This document shows positions 11,399 through 23,910 of a stretch of 64,000 nucleotides of DNA, piece after piece (the first letter of the stretch is position 1; each line of letters opens with the position of its first letter). Position numbers and translations under genes: made by a program. The notes beneath the pieces are model-generated. The model saw only the letters and a list, made by a program, of their open reading frames with translations. It did not search any database and was not told the DNA's origin. The stretch lies in assembly GCA_037349315.1 (NCBI GenBank), contig JBAIAC010000059.1, positions 8,954,001 through 9,018,000 of the forward strand, written 5' to 3'. This DNA comes from Chelydra serpentina. Its lineage: Eukaryota; Chordata; Testudines; Chelydridae.

Positions 11399-14076
11399 CA
11401 GTAGTTCTCTGGGTGAAATGCAGATTCCTGCTGGGAGTGTAGAAGTTAGGCCTGCCTGTATGATATCATTAAATTAGTAGTAGATTGTTGTTTTTTAAAA
11501 TCCTAATTTTTTTTCTACAAGCTTTGTTCCTACTCCTAAATAATACTTTCGTTTTAAGAAGGCTGTTTTGTCTCTATATACTGGTTACAAACACCTGAAG
11601 GTATGAACAGCAGGTGTCTGAACTCAGTCGAAGCTGCAAGTTAAGAACAGTTGATGTTTATGGCAGTGTAGTCCTGGTCCATCATTGGGAGAACTGCAAA
11701 ATTCCATCCTGGGATAAGCAAAGGCAGGAGGCATGACAAACTCAGAGAACCTAGAAAGAGATAGAGGTATAGGAGAATACACAGTGCTGTCAAAAACAGT
11801 TGCATAGTTTTGCCTATATAGTCAATTATCCTCGTTGTTTGTGAGAGTCTCTCACACAGCACGCGGGGGAGATAAAGTAACAAAATAGGAAAATTGTAAG
11901 CACAATGGTGTGGACTTAGGGAGGTATGTATACTAAAAAGTAATTTCAAGGTACTATATAAAAAATTTTTTTAAATGGAATTTTTATATGTATATAAACA
12001 CTAAACTATTCTAGGCTGTTAGTGATACACTGCAGTGTACGCAATTTATTTAAATGTTTCAGGAGCTGGTTTGTTGTTTCTTCTTGGTTATTTCTATTAT
12101 AGTTAAGGGTAGGTGTGGGGGTGTGTGTGAGAGAGAGAGACTTTTGGTCTATTGAATCCATAGCTATTTATCCAGTTGTCAAAGAAATTAGAAGCTGTAA
12201 TCTTCAAGGCTGTGTAAATGGGAGGAGGAGGAGAAATGAATAACGTATTTCTTATCTAATAGTCTGTTGTCCGAAACATAAGATTACGAAAATTGAACCA
12301 GGACAATATATGCAATGTGGGAATCCAGAAATGATTTACATGGCAAGCTAATTTTATAATTATGGATTAGTTTGAAATGTTTTCTAATAATTCAGAGAAA
12401 AGCAAATTAAGTGCAACTAAATTATGCTTTTATAAACTTGAACAATTTAATAAGTTGTAAACACTCTGTGTATGTGTATGTTTCCTTGTGGAGTGGGGTT
12501 ATAGATATGATTTTTCAGCAGTCCCGTTATAAATCTTGAATGTCTTCTTTTAGGATTAACTATATTGCTACTTTAAATTCAGTTGGTGTGAACTTTCATG
12601 TGTTTTTGTCAGGCTTGATGAAGGTTTGTTTGCAAGTTTCCCTGAAATGGCTTATATCAATTAAACATTAAATTGTAGATTGACAAATATAAAAATTTAA
12701 AATTATTGTGGTGCTAAATCATATTTTCTTCCAGATAAAAGAACGCACTTTATAATATCTTACACATAGCTAACCCATATTGTGGTGAAATATATAGTGT
12801 TATAGCTGACTTTGAAAATAAAAGCCTCCAATGAGTTTCATTCCCGTGCACTTTCAGTATTGACATGCAGTATTTATTTACCATAATTACCAATATTTAA
12901 CCTTGCTATAAAATTAGTATGAGGTAGACCATCAAAGGGTAGGAACAAAGTCTAAAAGGGAGCTTTGGGGCACATTTTTGATGTATCCAGGTTGTGTGGC
13001 TCCCTGATTCTGTATCCTGGCCAAAGCACAGGTTTGAACTGTATTGTGTTCTGACCCCTTCTCACCTCTGACATGTCCCTTGCACCAACGACTGTGGGGA
13101 GGAGCTCACTTTGCTGGCAATTCCAGCAGGCAACCTTCCTGTGTGCCGTGTGAATGGTTCAAAAAAGCACATTGGGGTAGAAAATCTGGTCCATTTTTGG
13201 GTTTGTTTTTGAATCAAAAGTAGATTGGAATTTTTAAATAAGGGCTTATTTACCAGGCATGAACAACTGTGAAGCAGCTACCGTTGATTGCAATAGCTAT
13301 TGCAAAGCAGCAAAACACTTCTTAGACCTGTTGAGTTTGTATTAAGCAGCCTTTGCCAAATCTTTTTCCTGGTCAGCTATCTTCTTATAAGAAATTCTTA
13401 CAGCATGTTGTTTTCATTTATACAGAAGCCTCTACTTACAGATGGAAAAGGAACTCTATGCTTCTTCCTCCTATGTCCCTTATGTCACTTTGTATTTTAA
13501 TATTTGAGATATGTACCGCTGCTAGCCGAGGAGCTAATATTATCACCTGCAGTTCACCTGAAACTGCCCCAGTATGTAGAAGCGAAAGATCTTTGTCTTC
13601 TTCCATGTCTCCATCACTTTGTGAATTTGAAACAAAATAATGCAGACAATAAGAAAGCTCCCGAAAAGACAGGTTCTCAAAAAAGAAATAACTTTAAGAA
13701 AAAGAGATAACTATTTATGGTTAATACCCAATATGTCTGTAGAATCACAGCAGTCTTAATCAAGGAAACTTCCAGAAAGATATATCTCTGAGAAGCCAGC
13801 TTTCATATGTCACTAGGTGTTTTAACTCAAAAATTTATTTCTGTGTTAGAGCCAAATGATGTGGGGATATCAGGATTTATGCTTATCTTAATGACCTGCT
13901 AGTTGCCAAAGAAAAACACAGAATTCGATACAGATGTTGAGTCCTTCAAGTGACACAACTTTATTCTTTAATGTCGTAAAGGATTTTTTTCTGGATCAGT
14001 TAAGAGTCTTTAGATGAAAACTTCGTGACTGCCTTGGAGGTAGTCAGGCTTTCAGAGGATCTTTTTAAGAGAGACT
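11399..14076. other. Unassigned sequence with a GT/GA microsatellite
   Basis: A GTGTGGGGGTGTGTGTGAGAGAGAG-type tract lies at 12113-12139. Three overlapping ORFs at 13300-13710 (66-95 codons) have a fairly protein-like composition but match no family I know and lack clear splice context, so no gene is called. Confidence 0.45.
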
Positions 14077-14362
14077 AAGGCTATGGCTACATTACAGAGC
14101 TTACAGAGGTAAATCTGCATTGATCCAGTGCTGCTAGTGCAGACGCTCTGAGCCAATGGGAGAGAGCTGTCTGTTGGCTTAATTACTGCAGCTCCAGGGA
14201 GCGGCGGTAGCTATGTCAACAGGAGAAGCTCTCCCTTTGACATAGCACTGTTCACATTGGCACTTAGGTCGGTATAATTTACGTCGCTCGGGGGACTGGC
14301 TTATTCACAACTCGGAGCGACATAATTTATACCAACGTAAGCTATAGTGTATACATAGCCTT
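14077..14362. mobile_element. MITE with AAGGCTATGGCTACA-like ends
   Basis: The terminal inverted repeats are AAGGCTATGGCTAC and GTATACATAGCCTT. The interior has no ORF and holds a hairpin built from GGTCGGTATAATTTACGTCG against CGACATAATTTATACCAACG. The flanking duplication is unclear: TAA on the left and TTG on the right if the ends are read as GGCTATGG/CCATAGCC-like. It is probably Harbinger-related by style. Confidence 0.7.
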
Positions 14363-16231
14363 GTATGTTATGCATGCTAGGATAAACCTGCAAGAGTGTA
14401 GTTTTTTTTTGAGGACACCATGGTAGGTGACACTGAAGGCTTGTCTGCATGTGTTTGTTGGTTTTTTAAACCAGATCAAATCAAATTAATCTGGTTTGAA
14501 AATGCTTGTGTACAAATTAGCGTACAGTGATGGACCGCATATCTCCTCATTTATCATGAACTTTGGAGTCTTCTTGCAAAGTGGACAAAGTTTGCTTTGA
14601 ATTTAATTAGTTTGGTATATTGTTCATGAGGATGTAATTGCTGAGCACTGCTTTTTACTTGCTCCAAATGGCTATTCCACAGTGCTTTGCAGCTTGACCA
14701 TTACTGACCGTCTGTTGACTTGTGCACTCTCCCATGCTGTAATATCAAGTTTCCAGGATGGTGCCTCTTCCCCTCCCTCCCCCCCCCCCTTTAAAAGCTG
14801 ACCTAGAGCTAGATTTTTCCCATTTGCTCCTGGATCCCACTGTATCAGCATTCTTAATAGCATTTTTGCTCATGTGTGCATAGTTTGCTCATATGTCCAT
14901 AGTTTGCTTGTAGATCAGGAATATGTACCCTAATGTGAAGTGTGCTCTGCAACAAATCCATGTTAAGTGTTTGTAGAGTGAAATTTGTGTTTCGGAGAGG
15001 CAGACTACTCCAAAGGATATAGGATTAACTACCTTTAAAAAAAGAAAAAACCCAAATCAACAACCCTTTCCTTTGATTTTTTTACAGTGTTGTCTTCTTT
15101 AACACCTGCATCATAATATATAGAAAAGGGAAATAGGCATTCACTAAGATGATGGAATGGAAGCTTAGAATTGGACAATGAATTAAAGAACATATTCGCA
15201 CTATCATAATAATGGGTGCTAGAGTTACAAACCGCTTGTGGCCTCTGTTGTTTGTTTTAACATTCCTCAAATGCCAGATTTGTCTAGTTCTCAGCATTAC
15301 CTCATGAGTATTTGCTATAACTACATACTAGAAAAGCTTATTTCACAATGGTTTTCCTTCATTTTGGCAGTAGTAATGTACTTGCAGAGACCTGCTGGCA
15401 TTTGTATGTTTGTAAGGTCTGTGGTTGGGCCTTATTCAAATCTGTTTCATGACCCTTGTATTAAATTTGACCTCCTCATCCCAAATAATAGTAGAATTGG
15501 CAAGTCAGTTCAGGAGGTGGAGTGGGTGGTACATATTTTTTCCATATTTAGACATCTTCCTTATGGGGACAGTGTTCTAACCGCAACAATTTCTATAGAA
15601 GAAGCTGTTGGCTATGTCAAGTATGTTGTCACATTTGTAGTGAGTAATAAGACAAGTTTGAAAATAATTTGTTTGGCTGCGGTTAAACCATTAACATTAG
15701 TGTTTCTGAAGATAGCTAATTCTTGGAAAATCAAGGTTTCTCTGCTTTTTTTGTAAGCATTTCACTTTCAACAGTGGAACAATTTAAAATGACTGGTTTT
15801 CATAATTTCATGGTTATCTGGTTTGGGGTGAACATCAGCTAAAAGGGGTCAGCTGTAATATAGTATAAACAGGGAACTTTTCTGGAACATATTGTAATAA
15901 AAATAGTTAATAAAATCTAGAATTTTCTATTTTCCTGGGCAATGGAATTGTGAAAACTAACATGAACTGGGAAACCACTTCCAGCTCAAATAACAACCAC
16001 CTCCACCAAACACCCCTCTCCCCAATCTAAATGGCTGGAATGTTCATATAACCTTTGAAACACTGGAAGGATTCAGAAGAAAATCTAAGACAATTGTTTT
16101 GCCAAAAACTAGTCTTATCAAGCTGGTTGTCATGAGAGCAGCAATATTAGTTGTCTCTGATAATCAGACCACTACAATCTGAATCATGAGGAGAGGAACA
16201 GTAAAATATTATGCTGGCAAAAGTGTCTAAT
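14363..16231. other. Unassigned AT-rich sequence
   Basis: A C-run lies at about 14780-14790. An ORF of 172 codons runs at 15238-15756, long for this composition, but it has no ATG at its start, a hydrophobic low-information content and no recognisable domain. I treat it as chance. Confidence 0.45.
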
Positions 16232-16441
16232 CACTGCTCTACAGCCAAAACGCTTCAGAAATAAATGTAGTCAAACTTTACTAATTCTGGGTCACTGAGA
16301 ACGAAAATGATGCTTAAAATTGTTGATTGGCTCTAGTTTTCAAGACATGCTATTGGGTCAGTATATACGACCCTTGACTTGGGAATGGCGGAGGATAATT
16401 GAGTTATAAAGGGAAGGGATCTCAATTTAAACCAGAAATGA

Positions 16442-16706
16442 CTAAAATACATCTTTGACTGGATCTATGAATAAATCTGACTGAGTTTGGACAGTACTTG
16501 CAATCTGAAGCTGGTATTGCGTCATACATGATATGAATTGCATCATGTTATTCCTAGAAGTCGCGGATGATGCAATCATAACGAAGCTTACATCACTCTG
16601 CTGAACAAATTGCCCTATATCCGCTCTAGAAATCATACAGTGTTGTGCTCTCTTATTTGTCAGTGTTTGATTTTGCAAAGGGACACATTTCTGTTTAGCC
16701 AAAGTG
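16442..16706 (-). other. Leftward ORF in the TIR transposon, possible second protein
   Basis: An open minus-strand frame lies between the left TIR and the rightward gene. The open stretch continues further into the rightward gene, but only the part up to about 16706 looks like an independent protein. It encodes about 85 residues with soluble, polar composition (segments such as LTLAKQKCVPL, RADIGQFVQQSDVSF, MTQYQLQIAS) and ends in a stop near 16442. No ATG is well placed for the presumed start, so it may begin in a spliced exon or be a remnant. I do not recognise a domain. It could also be a fortuitous frame, but its composition is unlike the shadow frames nearby. Confidence 0.35.
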
Positions 16707-16728
16707 AGCAGAGATTCCTCGTACTTGT

Positions 16729-18397
16729 GTGAACAGTGCAGATAACTTCTGCTATGTTTGTGGTGAAGTGACTTTTGCATCACAAAAGCGCAGTATAACC
16801 ACTATGGTTAAGAAAGCCTATCACCTTTATTTTGGCTGCAAAATTGGAGATCAGGACAAGAGGTGGGCCCCACACATATGCTGCAACACTTGTGCAACAA
16901 ATCTTCGCCAGTGGTTGAACAGGAAAAGGAAATCTATGCCTTTTGCGGTGCCAATGATTTGGAGAGAGCCAACAGATCATACCAGCAATTGTTACTTCTG
17001 CATGGTGCCTCCAGTTGGGAAAGGTGTGTCAAAGAAGAAAAAGTGGACTGTGCATTATCCAAACATTCCATCAGCTATACGCCCAGTACCCCACGGAGAA
17101 GGACTGCCGGTTCCTGATGCACCAGAATCATTCTCACTTGAGTCAGATGTGGAAGAGGATGAAACTTCTGGTCCTGAACCATCAATCTCACAGGACCCAC
17201 GTTTTCTCCCATCCTCCTCCTTTGAACCACACCTCATAACACAAGGTGAACTGAATGACCTTGTCAGGGATTTGGAACTACCGAAGAGTAAGGCAGAGCT
17301 TTTGGGCTCCAGACTACAGCCGTGGAATCTCCTGGCAGGTGATGTTAGGGTTTCCATGTTCCGTGACTGTCCAAAGGATCTTGTCCCATTCTTCTTCATG
17401 GAAGGTGATCTTGTAGCCTGCAACAACATCGATGGTGTGATGGCAGCCCTCAACATCGTTCACGATCCAGATGAGTGGAGACTGTTCATTGATTCATTGA
17501 AGACGAGTCTTAAAGCTGTTTTACTGCATAATGGCAATGTTTTGCCATCAATTCCAGTTGGTCATGCAGTCCATATGAAGGAAACCTATGACAACATGAA
17601 ACAACTTTTGAGGTGCATAAACTATGACCAACATCAGTGGCAGCTTTGTGGCGATTTGAAGGTTGTTGCTCTCTTGCTTGGTCTGCAGACTGGATACACA
17701 AAGTACTGCTGTATTCTCTGCGAATGGGATAGTCGTGCAAGAGATTCCCACTACATCAAGAAAGATTGGCCACTCCGACAGTCATTGGAGCCTGGGAGGA
17801 AAAGTGTTCAGCATCCACCACTTGTTGAATCAAGGAAGTTTTTGTTACCACCCTTACACATCAAGCTGGGTCTGATGAAGAACTTTGTCAAGGCCATGGA
17901 CAAAACACAAGCAGCTTTCAAGTACCTCCGTGGAAAATTTCCAAGGTTAAGTGAAGCTAAGATAAAGGAAGGTGTTGGTCCTGAGATTCGGTAGCTTCTT
18001 CGAGATGATGCATTTGACCATGCACTGCATGGCAAGGAAAAAAAGGCATGGAAAGCCTTCCAGTTAGTGGCAATAAATTTTCTCGGAAACAACAAGGCAG
18101 ACAACTACAGGTTGTTGGTGGAAAACCTCCTCAAGGCATACAAAAGCCTTGGTTGCAACATGTCACTAAAGATACATTTTTTGCACTCTCATCTAGATTT
18201 TTTTTCCACTGAACTGCGGAGCAGTGAGCGACGAGCACGGCGAGCGATTTCACCAGGACATTGCAACAATGGAGAAACGCTATCAGGGCAAATGGAGCCC
18301 ATCAATGCTTGCAGACTATTGCTGGACAGTGACAAGAGATGCTCCATTTAATGAATACAAGAGACAAGCCATGAAGAGTCGAGTAGACACTGAATAG
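16729..18397 (+). pseudogene. Transposon-encoded protein, zinc-cluster N-terminus, broken twice
   Basis: The frame opens at 16708 and encodes about 550 residues in the undamaged reading. Near the N-terminus are FCYVCGEV, HICCNTCATNL and, later, NCYFCMV: paired cysteines that probably form zinc clusters. An acidic linker (SDVEEDETSG) follows, then a long conserved part with DPDEWRLFIDS, KAVLLHNGN, CILCEWDSRARD and HIKLGLMKNFVKAMDK. A TAG at 17992-17994 interrupts the frame where CAG would fit; the same frame continues with LLRDDAFDHAL. A run of eight T near 18198-18205 then shifts the frame by one, and beyond it GERFHQDIATMEKRYQG and MLADYCWTVTRD are readable up to a stop at 18395-18397. There is no ATG near 16729 (that codon is GTG), so the true start may be spliced or lost. 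I recall similar proteins, annotated as uncharacterised, from Hydra and arthropod genomes. A transposase role is inferred from the flanking TIRs. Confidence 0.75.
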
Positions 18398-18742
18398 GAC
18401 TAAACTATGTACATAATAGTTTTTTGCCTTTTGTTTCATAATCAGTTTTATTTATATAACTCCTTTGGTGATTTTTAAAGTGTTACATAAACAGGACAGG
18501 TGAAATAGTATCATGTAAAGCAGCCATAAACACATGAAAAGACCTAGGTTTACAATTTATGATTAAAACTCTACTATCTACACAATATACATAGATATAA
18601 AATGTAAAAACTTAAATATCTTAGAAACAGTAGCCAATCAGTTGTTTTAATTGTCATATTTGAATTCAGCACATCAAAATACATACTAAATAGCACATTT
18701 TATCTCTGAAGCAGATGACTTCTCAAAAATTGTAGACCAGTG

Positions 18743-21029
18743 TTTCTTGATCACAAAAATAAAACACAGAAATTCTATGCTGTATAAGCCTGAACATTGT
18801 ATTGGATTTGAATATAGAAAAATGAAGGTATTTTTATGTTTAATTTTTGATCTTGGCTACTACCAGAATACTTTCACTTTAGTTCCATGTGGTGAAGGAT
18901 TGATGATGGGTTTGCATGCCAATTCTCAGCACTGAAGTCAATTATCCTCTGTACTTTTTCAATTGTTTCAATTATTCCCAAGAAGAACCATAATAAAGCA
19001 AATATAACATTGTGTGTCTTATTTTTGTCAAAAGCCCTTTAGATATGGTACTGATTTTAGCCTTAGTCTGAGAGAAATTTAGTGCTCATATCCAAGAGTT
19101 TAACTAAAGTCACTTAACTCTTCAGTCCCTGGATAAATGGACTAAAAGGTTAGATGCAGTGTGGAGGATGGTTGGTTTTACAAATCCACATTTTTGTTGT
19201 CCTATTAAGTAATAAAATGGGCAGGAGATAACAATCAAGCTGATAAGCTAATTGGTCATTTTGAATGGTCGTTATTGGAGTATAATTACACTTGGGTGTT
19301 TTTTAGTTATATCATCTTTGCCAAAAGCCACCTATAAACTCACAAAAGTGCTTCTAAATAATAATGAAAAAGGTAGATGATTTCTCCCCATTTTTTTAAA
19401 GTTAAAAATGTGGATAAGTGTTTGAAATGTTTGCAGGATTAAGGCCCAATTCTTAAACTATTTGAGACTGTTTTCTCTAGACAAAACGTTTTGCTTAATT
19501 AGGGAAGTTATTTCTTCATTTTAGAAATATTGTTTTCTTTATAAATTATATATTTTTTCTAATCCCAGGAAGAACACTCTAAGGTATGTGTTCCGACTGA
19601 TAAAAATATGCCTTGTGAATTGGTAATAGTTGAGGTGTAAGTTTGTTTGAACATATACACGTTAGAAGTTTTTTTTCTCATATTTCTTGCCTTTTTAATT
19701 AATATTTTATATCTTGATAAGAAACTCCAGTGTGTTTATTATGGGCTAATAATGACATGCCTGTGGATTATTAACCACCAAGCGTGTTGTCATTACATCA
19801 TATGCACACCTTGTTATGCCTCATTGCTTAAATACGGTGAATTGTTTAAAATAATACTTTAAAAGGAAAGATTATACAGTGACTTGGGTAACATAGCAGT
19901 CATAGCGTATGCATGATTTATAATTTGTATTACCTGTTGTGGACAATATTTTCCTTGACTGGTTGTTACGAAAGCAACATGCTGTTGCAGCCTTAATTAG
20001 ATTTTAGGTATGACGGGGTACAGTTGTAAATCTATATACAAAAAAATCCGTCTTTCCAGTAGCAAATCGTATAATCTCCTCAAGTTTAGTTACCTAAACT
20101 GCTGATTTGATGCACCTAAAAGAGTGTGAATTAACAGTGCTGAAATGAGTTGTAATCATCCAATATTTTGATTTCCTAAAAAAACCTGTTTTTTTTCCTT
20201 TCATTTGAACCAGTTCTCCTGTGCAACCAGGGGAATTATTCTTGATTTACTCTAGTTTGAGTAAGCGGATGGTGAAAGCCAGTGTTTTCCTAAAGCCAGC
20301 CAATGTTCAACCCACTAGAACAGAGAATATTTCGTATTAAAACAATATATCTTCCCATTCTTAAACCTCTGATTTTATTTCGGATTTCAGCAGAATGCAG
20401 ATATTCTGGCTTTAGGGCTGTGTAAATACAACTTTAAAGTAGCTCCAAATATTTTTTAGACATTTTAGGCCTCTGTGTGAGATGGAGGGCAGAGTAGGTC
20501 CATTTCACTGTTCTAAAAAAAATGAATATGATTTATTGTTTTAAATTAGGCTTTTTAATGGGCAAAAAATCTCAGTATTCACTTTGTGCAAACCAGAATT
20601 GTATTCTAATTTGAAATCATATTTAGCCTTCTGTTGGTTCAACTTACTTACATTACTCTTTCAAATACTTCATAAACTTGCGGGGTGATCACAGTTTCTA
20701 GTGCACCGAACACAAACTGTAAATTCTACTTCTATCTTTTCTTTAAAAATATAAAGGAATATGATAGAAATTCAATGCAAATTTCATAAGAATATTATGT
20801 ATGAGGCTGTTATGTAAGAAGAAAAGGCTAAAGTTTATCAACATCTTACTCTGAAAATGAATACAAATTGTTTCTGAGATATCACCTTTGTGTAAACATC
20901 TAGAATAACATCTGATGAAACAAAAAATAAGACTATCACTATTTTTTCTGTAGGTGGGGATGTAAAATTGAATTTTTCTGATCTTTTTTTTAAAAAGGAA
21001 AACTATATTAAAACTACACACTTTTAAAG
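18743..21029. other. Unassigned AT-rich sequence
   Basis: About 2.3 kb of low-GC sequence without motifs I recognise. ORFs are 92 codons or shorter. Confidence 0.5.
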
Positions 21030-21037
21030 CTTTAGCC

Positions 21038-21470
21038 CAGGGGTCTCAAACTCAAATTACCATGAGGGCCACATGAGGACTAGTGCATTGGCCCGAGGGC
21101 TGCATCACTGACCCCGCCCCCTCGCTGCCCCTGGCCCTGCCCCCACTCCACCCTTTCCATTAGGCCCTGCCCCTTCTCCGCCTCCTCCCCTGTGCGCACG
21201 GCTTTCCACTCCTCCCCCTCCCTCCCAGAGATCGCGAAGCTCTTCCCATGCGGCCCGTGGAGCTCTTCCTGCGGCCCACCGGGCTCCCTGCGCCCCCACT
21301 TTTTTTTTTAAAAAAAAAACACCCCCAGGCAGTTCCTGCCGCCTGAACAGCTGTGTGGTGGCGGGAACAGCCTGGGGGTAAAAAAAAATTCAAAAATTGG
21401 GGTGTGGGGCGCGGGGAGCCCGGCGGTCTGCAGGGAAGAGCGCCCACGGGCCGTGTGTTTGAGACCCCTG
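21038..21470. mobile_element. hAT-type MITE with perfect TIRs and 8-bp target duplication
   Basis: The ends CAGGGGTCTCAAAC and GTTTGAGACCCCTG are perfectly complementary over 14 bp. CTTTAGCC occurs on both sides (21030-21037 and 21471-21478). The interior of about 400 bp is very GC-rich with an A/T homopolymer pair near 21300-21320 and has no transposase. ORFs of up to 95 codons inside are products of its composition. Confidence 0.95.
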
Positions 21471-21664
21471 CTTTAGCCTTTTCTCTTTTAAAATATTGCT
21501 GGTTCGAAAGCGAGAAGAAAAATAAGAGATTTTCTGCTTATAAAACAAAATTGACTACAGGCTAATTCTCTTCCTGTTTTGGAGGGCAGAAATTAAACTC
21601 TTAAACAGTGGATTTTTTTTTTTTGTGGCAAACTAGAATTGCAGTTAGCAGTTTACGTTTTCCA

Positions 21665-21865
21665 AGTGCTGCACAGCTGTTAACCTTATAACATATCTGG
21701 GAGATAGTTAGGTCTGAGTATTATCCTCCTATAACAAGTGGGAAAACTGAAGATAGCTGGCTTTCTTAAAGCTACCCAGGGATTCAGGATAAGAGCTGGG
21801 AATAGACTTTCTAAGTCCCTGACTCTGCCCCATGCTCATTCCACTAGATCATATTATAGCTCTTT
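21665..21865 (-). repeat. MIR-like SINE fragment
   Basis: On the minus strand this follows the layout of a MIR/CORE-SINE copy. On the plus strand it reads TTATCCTCCTATAACAAGTG, GGGAAAACTGAAG, a GCTACCCAGGGATTCAGG-like block, and finally CCACTAGATCAT. It is strongly diverged. Confidence 0.6.
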
Positions 21866-23600
21866 TGTATATGTTAGTAGGTTGATTGTCAGCTGCTTTC
21901 TTATTTTTGCACCCAATAGTTGAAGCAAAGTCATTTAAAACAAATTGTACAAACATTGAAAAGTGTCTCGTTCTTGTTTCATATGTGCTGTGAGAGTGGG
22001 GCTTTCAAAAGTGGTCATTGTTGACCCAAATCTATTCCTGTTGGAATTGGTGTGAGCAGTGTTGGGCCAACATCCGACTATTTAAAAATCCTTCACTAAA
22101 TCTCTTGACCCACATAGATTAATTATTTTGCTTTTTTAAAACTAAAATTTAAATATTTTCCATGCATACACTATATTGACTTGTTTCTCAAGACTCACAT
22201 GAAAGTAAGATACATCTTGTGCAAGTTGTCCTGGTGAAAAAAATGTAAACAATCATTTGTTGCTTAGAGGTATCATACAGCAATGTTAGTAACAATGCCG
22301 AGACAAAACAATATAAATGACCCTTTGAATTTTCAGAGCAAGTTGCCGAGCCTGTGCAGTAAATGAAAACATTTGGACTGTTCATTTTAATACATAACAG
22401 AATTTTGAATTAAGTATATTAAAGGCATGAAACGAACAATGAAGAGTACTTTCTGTTGTTGCCATTAAACAGTGCCAGCTGTAAAGCATTTTTTTAAATA
22501 TTTATAAAGCACAGTTCTCCCTCATAGTATATTTAGGCCTTGCTTGTCAAATGTTTTGTAATTTTCCTGGCTAGTATGATATAACATGACACTTTATTTT
22601 TAGCATGCAATGTCGTAAAACTCTATTAAACATTATAACAGTAGTTTTCATATGCAACAAAAGTGACAGTATTAACTTGCAGTGTCCTGCAAGTAAGTAG
22701 TCAGCAATGATGTATTTGTGTGTCTGCACTGAAGATATGTGCTGATGTGAAAATTTCTAGCTATATTCTTAATTTTTTAAAAAAGTGTCAAATATCTGCT
22801 TAGAATTCTTAGGCACTTTAAAATCGATGCAACTAATAAATAACCAAACTTAACTAATAAATCAACCCCCAGATAGCAAGATCACATGCCTTTAATACAC
22901 CCATCTGACAAGCTGCACTGTTGTGCAACTAATTAAGGTAGAGTGCAGAAGTTAAAATGCAAGTAACAATAGATAACTTCACCCCATTTCTTGCCCAATT
23001 TCTTAAAACATGTGATGTTCTATCTGAAAAGGTTTCAAAAGGAAAATCTTACTTCATTTAGAACATTCCATACTTATAACACATTTTGTAGCATTTGAAG
23101 CTTAACATTCTATATAAGTAACATATTGAGAGAGACACTGATTTCTCAAATGATACAGAACTCCAAGTCTAAAGGCAACTTTTTTACAAAGTAAAAATCT
23201 AACAGTTTATATGTAGCTGAAAAATTTGAATGTGTGGCTAAAATATTTACGTTGTTGACACAATGTCTTGTTTGGCTAGGAGGGCATGGGAAGCATGTAA
23301 AATTTTTAAGTTTCAGGGGACTGGTCATTAGGGCCAAAGCTTGCCAGATACCTGATTCTGTATGGTTTCACAAATCTTATCTCACCTAGCAGTACTATCA
23401 TGTGCACTGAAATGGAGACCCTTAAAGTATATTTTGACGTGTTAGTGTCATAAGTAGAGTTGAAATTTGGCCAGTGTATTGAAATCAACACATATCTTGT
23501 GGTGTTTTTTTTGTTCATTTATAGATTTTTTTTTTTTTTAATTCAGGTGGTCTCCACCTCAACACACATCTGCATTCCTCACAATATAAATGAATCTATC
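21866..23600. other. Unassigned AT-rich sequence
   Basis: No TIRs, LINE motifs or coding potential recognised. The ORFs present are short shadows. Confidence 0.5.
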
Positions 23601-23614
23601 CTTACTATACCTTT

Positions 23615-23760
23615 GTGAAATAAGGAAGTGCTATCAGCATTTTACAGATAGGGAACTAAGGCATGGTGGAACTCGGAGGTGTTCAAGACTTCAGTGTCCC
23701 AAATTTCCTGAGTCTCATTCCAGTGCCTGAACTGTAGGGCATCTTTCCTCTTATACTCTT
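23615..23760 (-). repeat. MIR-like SINE fragment
   Basis: The plus strand carries CATTTTACAGATAGGGAACT and, about 90 bp later, AGTGCCTGAACTGTAGGGC, in the order expected of an inverted MIR copy. It is diverged and its limits are approximate. Confidence 0.5.
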
Positions 23761-23814
23761 ACAAAAAATGCCATAAGATATTTAATAAATGCAGGTGGCC
23801 TGGATTTCTGTTTC

Positions 23815-23910
23815 GAGACAAATTCAGCCCTTAGATGTTTGTGCAACTCCCATGGACATGAATGGGAGTTTTGTAACTGTGTTTAAGGGCAAATTTTGCC
23901 CATAATAGTA
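23815..23910. repeat. Short palindromic repeat fragment
   Basis: AACTCCCATGGACATGAATGGGAGTT forms a short hairpin, and ATTCAGCCCTTAGA faces TTAAGGGCAAATTTTG in inverted fashion. It is probably an old MITE-like fragment. Confidence 0.35.

Larger units (their letters stand above)
16232..18742 (+). mobile_element. 2.5-kb TIR DNA transposon of unclear superfamily
   Basis: The left end reads CACTGCTCTACA and the right end, on the other strand, CACTGGTCTACA. The inverted similarity continues inward for about 100 bp: GCTTCAGAAATAAATG (left) matches GCTTCAGAGATAAAATG (right, minus strand), and both arms carry TGATTGGCT followed by related sequence. The left arm is about 10 bp shorter between CTACA and GCTTCAG. 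No clear target duplication is visible. Between the arms lies one long rightward ORF (16729-18397) and a shorter leftward ORF (16442-16700). The ends and coding content support a once-autonomous cut-and-paste element. Confidence 0.75.

Noticed and set aside
15238..15756. 172-codon ORF on the plus strand
   Set aside because: No ATG at its start, hydrophobic low-information sequence and no domain. It is likely a chance open frame.
17055..17456. 133-codon minus-strand ORF
   Set aside because: It is the antisense shadow of the long transposon ORF, in a part where codon bias keeps the complementary frame open.
21105..21447. Glycine- and arginine-rich ORFs in a GC-rich block
   Set aside because: They lie wholly inside a hAT MITE with perfect ends and follow from its base composition.
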